A stretch of DNA of 64,000 bases from an uncultured Thermomicrobia bacterium. Its GTDB lineage: Bacteria > Chloroflexota > Chloroflexia > Thermomicrobiales > JALYUS01. The translations under genes were made by a program, and so were the position numbers. Below the pieces are notes generated by a model. The model was not told where the DNA came from and searched no databases. It worked only from the letters and a program-made list of their open reading frames with translations. The stretch lies in assembly GCA_937968015.1 (NCBI GenBank), contig CALBSO010000095.1:36239-100238 (forward strand), in the 5' to 3' direction. This document shows positions 62,678 through 64,000 of the stretch, piece after piece (position 1 is the stretch's first letter; every line of letters starts with the position of its first letter).

Positions 62678-62705
62678 GGTGGCGCAGGCTACAGCCTGCG
62701 CCACC
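62678..62705 (+). terminator. Hairpin after mvaB
   Basis: A 13-bp perfect inverted repeat (ggtggcgcaggct and its complement) with a 2-base loop gap follows the mvaB stop. It is nearly identical to the hairpin after guaB (32247-32276), so it is a repeated element. Confidence 0.6.
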
Positions 62706-62729
62706 GATATTTTCATGGCGACTATGTAC

Positions 62730-62758
62730 TTGACAAACCCACATTCATCGCGTACAAT
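62730..62758 (+). promoter_or_regulatory. Promoter of the IS1595-type transposase gene
   Basis: TTGACA (62730-62735) and TACAAT (62753-62758) with a 17-base spacer. Transcription would start near 62765, so the TTG at 62767 would be leaderless and ATG 62803 is the more likely start. Confidence 0.7.
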
Positions 62759-62802
62759 GAGTACAGTTGAAACGGATTGTACTCAACAAGGCGGTACGCG
62801 AA

Positions 62803-63765
62803 ATGGTTCCAGAGATTGCCCCTGCTGACTTGAATCTTAGCACTCTTGCCAAGCACTTCTCCGATGAGGACGCAGCGTACCAACTGGTCGAGCGGATGCG
62901 CTGGCCCTCTGGCCCGATCTGCCCCCACTGTGGCGTTGTCGGCAATGCCTACTACCTCGCACCGAAGGACGGCAATCGCACAACCAGCACGGGCAAAGCG
63001 ACCTTCCGCCGCGTGTGGAAGTGTGCGGAGTGCCGTCAGCAGTTCAGTGTCCTTGTCGGCACGATCTTCGAGGATTCCAAAGTGCCGCTCTCGAAGTGGC
63101 TCCTTGCCGTCCACATGATTCAATCAGGCAAGAATGGCGTTGCTGCCCTCGAATTGCAGCGGACGTTGGGTGTTACGTACAAGACGGCATGGTTTATGGC
63201 GCATCGTATTCGCTACGCCATGACGCAGCATCCATTGGTTGACATGCTCTCCGGTACGGTGGAAGCGGACGAAACCTATGTCGGCGGCAAAGAGAAGGGC
63301 AAGCGCGGACGGCCTGGCCAAGACTCGAAGAAAACGCCCGTTGTCTCGCTTGTCGAGCGCGGCGGCAATGTCCGCTCAAAGGCTGTTACCGATGTTTCGG
63401 GCGCGACGTTGAAGGAAGTGCTGGATACCAACATCAGGCCCGATGCGCGGCTGATGACGGATTCCTTCGCGGCCTATCGTGAGCCGGGCAAGGCGTTCGC
63501 TTCGCACGAAACCGTAGACCACGGCAAGGATGAATACGTGCGGGGCGATGTGTACACGAACACCGTTGAAGGCTACTTTTCGCAGTTGAAGCGGTCAATA
63601 GACGGCACGCACCATAGCGTCTCGGAGCGGCACTTGCCCCGCTACTTGGGCGAATTCGACTACCGCTACAACACGCGCAAGATGAAGGACGGAGAGCGCA
63701 CCGAGCAGGCGATTCAGCAGGCAGCGGGCAAGCGGCTCCGCTATCGGGAGCCAAGCAAGCCTTGA
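62803..63765 (+). CDS. IS1595-family transposase
   Basis: This 320-residue protein has an N-terminal zinc ribbon ('ICPHCGVVGNAYY' and 'WKCAECRQQFSV'), the IS1595 helix region 'LAVHMIQSGKNGVAALELQR' and the DDE-type catalytic core: 'GTVEADETYVGGKEKGKRGR', 'LMTDSFAAY' and 'GDVYTNTVEGYFSQLKRSID' with the final acidic/Asn position. All motifs look intact. I could not find clear terminal inverted repeats on both sides, so the insertion-sequence limits are left open. The copy is near the mvaB hairpin. Confidence 0.9.
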   Translation: MVPEIAPADLNLSTLAKHFSDEDAAYQLVERMRWPSGPICPHCGVVGNAYYLAPKDGNRTTSTGKATFRRVWKCAECRQQFSVLVGTIFEDSKVPLSKWLLAVHMIQSGKNGVAALELQRTLGVTYKTAWFMAHRIRYAMTQHPLVDMLSGTVEADETYVGGKEKGKRGRPGQDSKKTPVVSLVERGGNVRSKAVTDVSGATLKEVLDTNIRPDARLMTDSFAAYREPGKAFASHETVDHGKDEYVRGDVYTNTVEGYFSQLKRSIDGTHHSVSERHLPRYLGEFDYRYNTRKMKDGERTEQAIQQAAGKRLRYREPSKP

Positions 63766-63796
63766 CAGATTGCTAATGTTGTGCTAAGAAACAGGT

Positions 63797-63877
63797 GGGG
63801 CAGGCGGGATTCGCACCCGCAATCCGGTGAGGAACACGATCCCAATTCGTGCGCGTCTGCTATTTCGCCACTGCCCC
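63797..63877 (-). tRNA. tRNA with leucine-type body and UGG (proline) anticodon
   Basis: On the minus strand: perfect acceptor ggggcag/ctgcccc, 3-bp D stem with loop aaatagcaga (no GG pair), anticodon stem cacga/tcgtg around loop attggga (anticodon TGG), a 14-base variable region, and T arm gcggg-tgcgaat-cccgc. D-arm and variable region look like tRNA-Leu, while the anticodon is proline. The T loop starts TG instead of TT, and CCA is not encoded. It may be a mobile-element tRNA or a decaying gene. Confidence 0.6.
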
Positions 63878-63881
63878 AAAA

Positions 63882-63974
63882 GTGGTGCGCCGCGAGGGAC
63901 TCGAACCCTGCTAACGGTGGAAGATTACGAATCTTCCTGGTCTCCTTGTAGGCTCTTGGGATGAAGTGCACCAC
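63882..63974 (-). tRNA. Degenerate tRNA-like sequence with CGT anticodon loop
   Basis: On the minus strand an anticodon hairpin (ggaaga-ttcgtaa-tcttcc) and a T-loop sequence ttcgagt with four good stem pairs are present. The outermost ends (gtggtgc/gcaccac) pair over 7 bp, but the T stem and acceptor do not stack as in a normal tRNA. It lies 4 bases from the preceding tRNA-like gene. It may be a pseudo-tRNA or an unusual tRNA cut off from its context by the window edge. Confidence 0.35.
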
Positions 63975-64000
63975 GCGCCGGGATAAAAGTGCACCACCTT

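Noticed and set aside
62700..63800. Terminal inverted repeats of the IS1595-type element
   Set aside because: I looked for a reverse complement of the left-end sequence after the transposase gene and found none, so boundaries are not claimed.

Overview
The window is a high-GC bacterial chromosome segment, most likely from a member of the Chloroflexota. The evidence for that is indirect: many CoA-dependent catabolic enzymes, two F420/luciferase-like oxidoreductases, an HspR-ClpB pair, an encapsulin-type ferritin, and hairpin-forming repeat words between genes. Class-level placement is not possible from the sequence alone.

Layout. 1-8.7 kb: a co-directional acyl-CoA/ketone catabolism cluster (acyl-CoA dehydrogenase end, MaoC hydratase, ADP-forming acyl-CoA synthetase, phosphoesterase, two tandem SDRs, thiolase, OB-fold partner), ended by a convergent luciferase-like oxidoreductase. 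9.36-30.06 kb: a 20.7-kb integrated element bounded by a 45-bp direct repeat of the 3' part of tRNA-Thr(GGT). It carries a tyrosine integrase, a primase/helicase, a terS-like gene and terL on the minus strand. On the plus strand it carries a WYL regulator and a complete type I-E CRISPR-Cas system with 43 repeats. No capsid or tail gene is visible. 30.0-30.6 kb: five tRNAs. 30.6-62.7 kb: housekeeping and catabolic genes (guaB, hspR-clpB, carotenoid desaturase, leuS under a T-box, SufR-like regulator, amidase, tryptophan dioxygenase, CoA transferase, HMG-CoA lyase). 62.7-64 kb: an IS1595-type transposase gene and two odd tRNA-like genes.

The most interesting locus is the 600-bp gap between the WYL regulator and cas3 (10.78-11.38 kb). 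It holds a crRNA-like mini-array: two degenerate copies of the CRISPR repeat that keep the exact stem geometry, the first also keeping the 8-nt crRNA handle, around a 20-nt spacer, followed by a terminator. The spacer matches a site next to the -35 box of the cas promoter: 13 of the first 14 positions match, the one mismatch is at position 6, and a canonical AAG PAM is present. Downstream of that promoter, and before cas3, lie a 15-bp hairpin that begins at the predicted transcription start and a class II tRNA-like structure with a glycine (GCC) anticodon. This looks like a Cascade-guided autoregulatory circuit of the CreR/CreA kind. Control of a tRNA-like RNA would be new if real.

Other notable points: the CRISPR array begins 16 nt after the cas2 stop, leaving no ordinary leader. 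The leuS T-box leader (CUC specifier) has a complete tRNA-Ala gene inside it, and the cognate tRNA-Leu(GAG) is also in the window. A family of intergenic hairpins is built from tandem 7-8-nt words.
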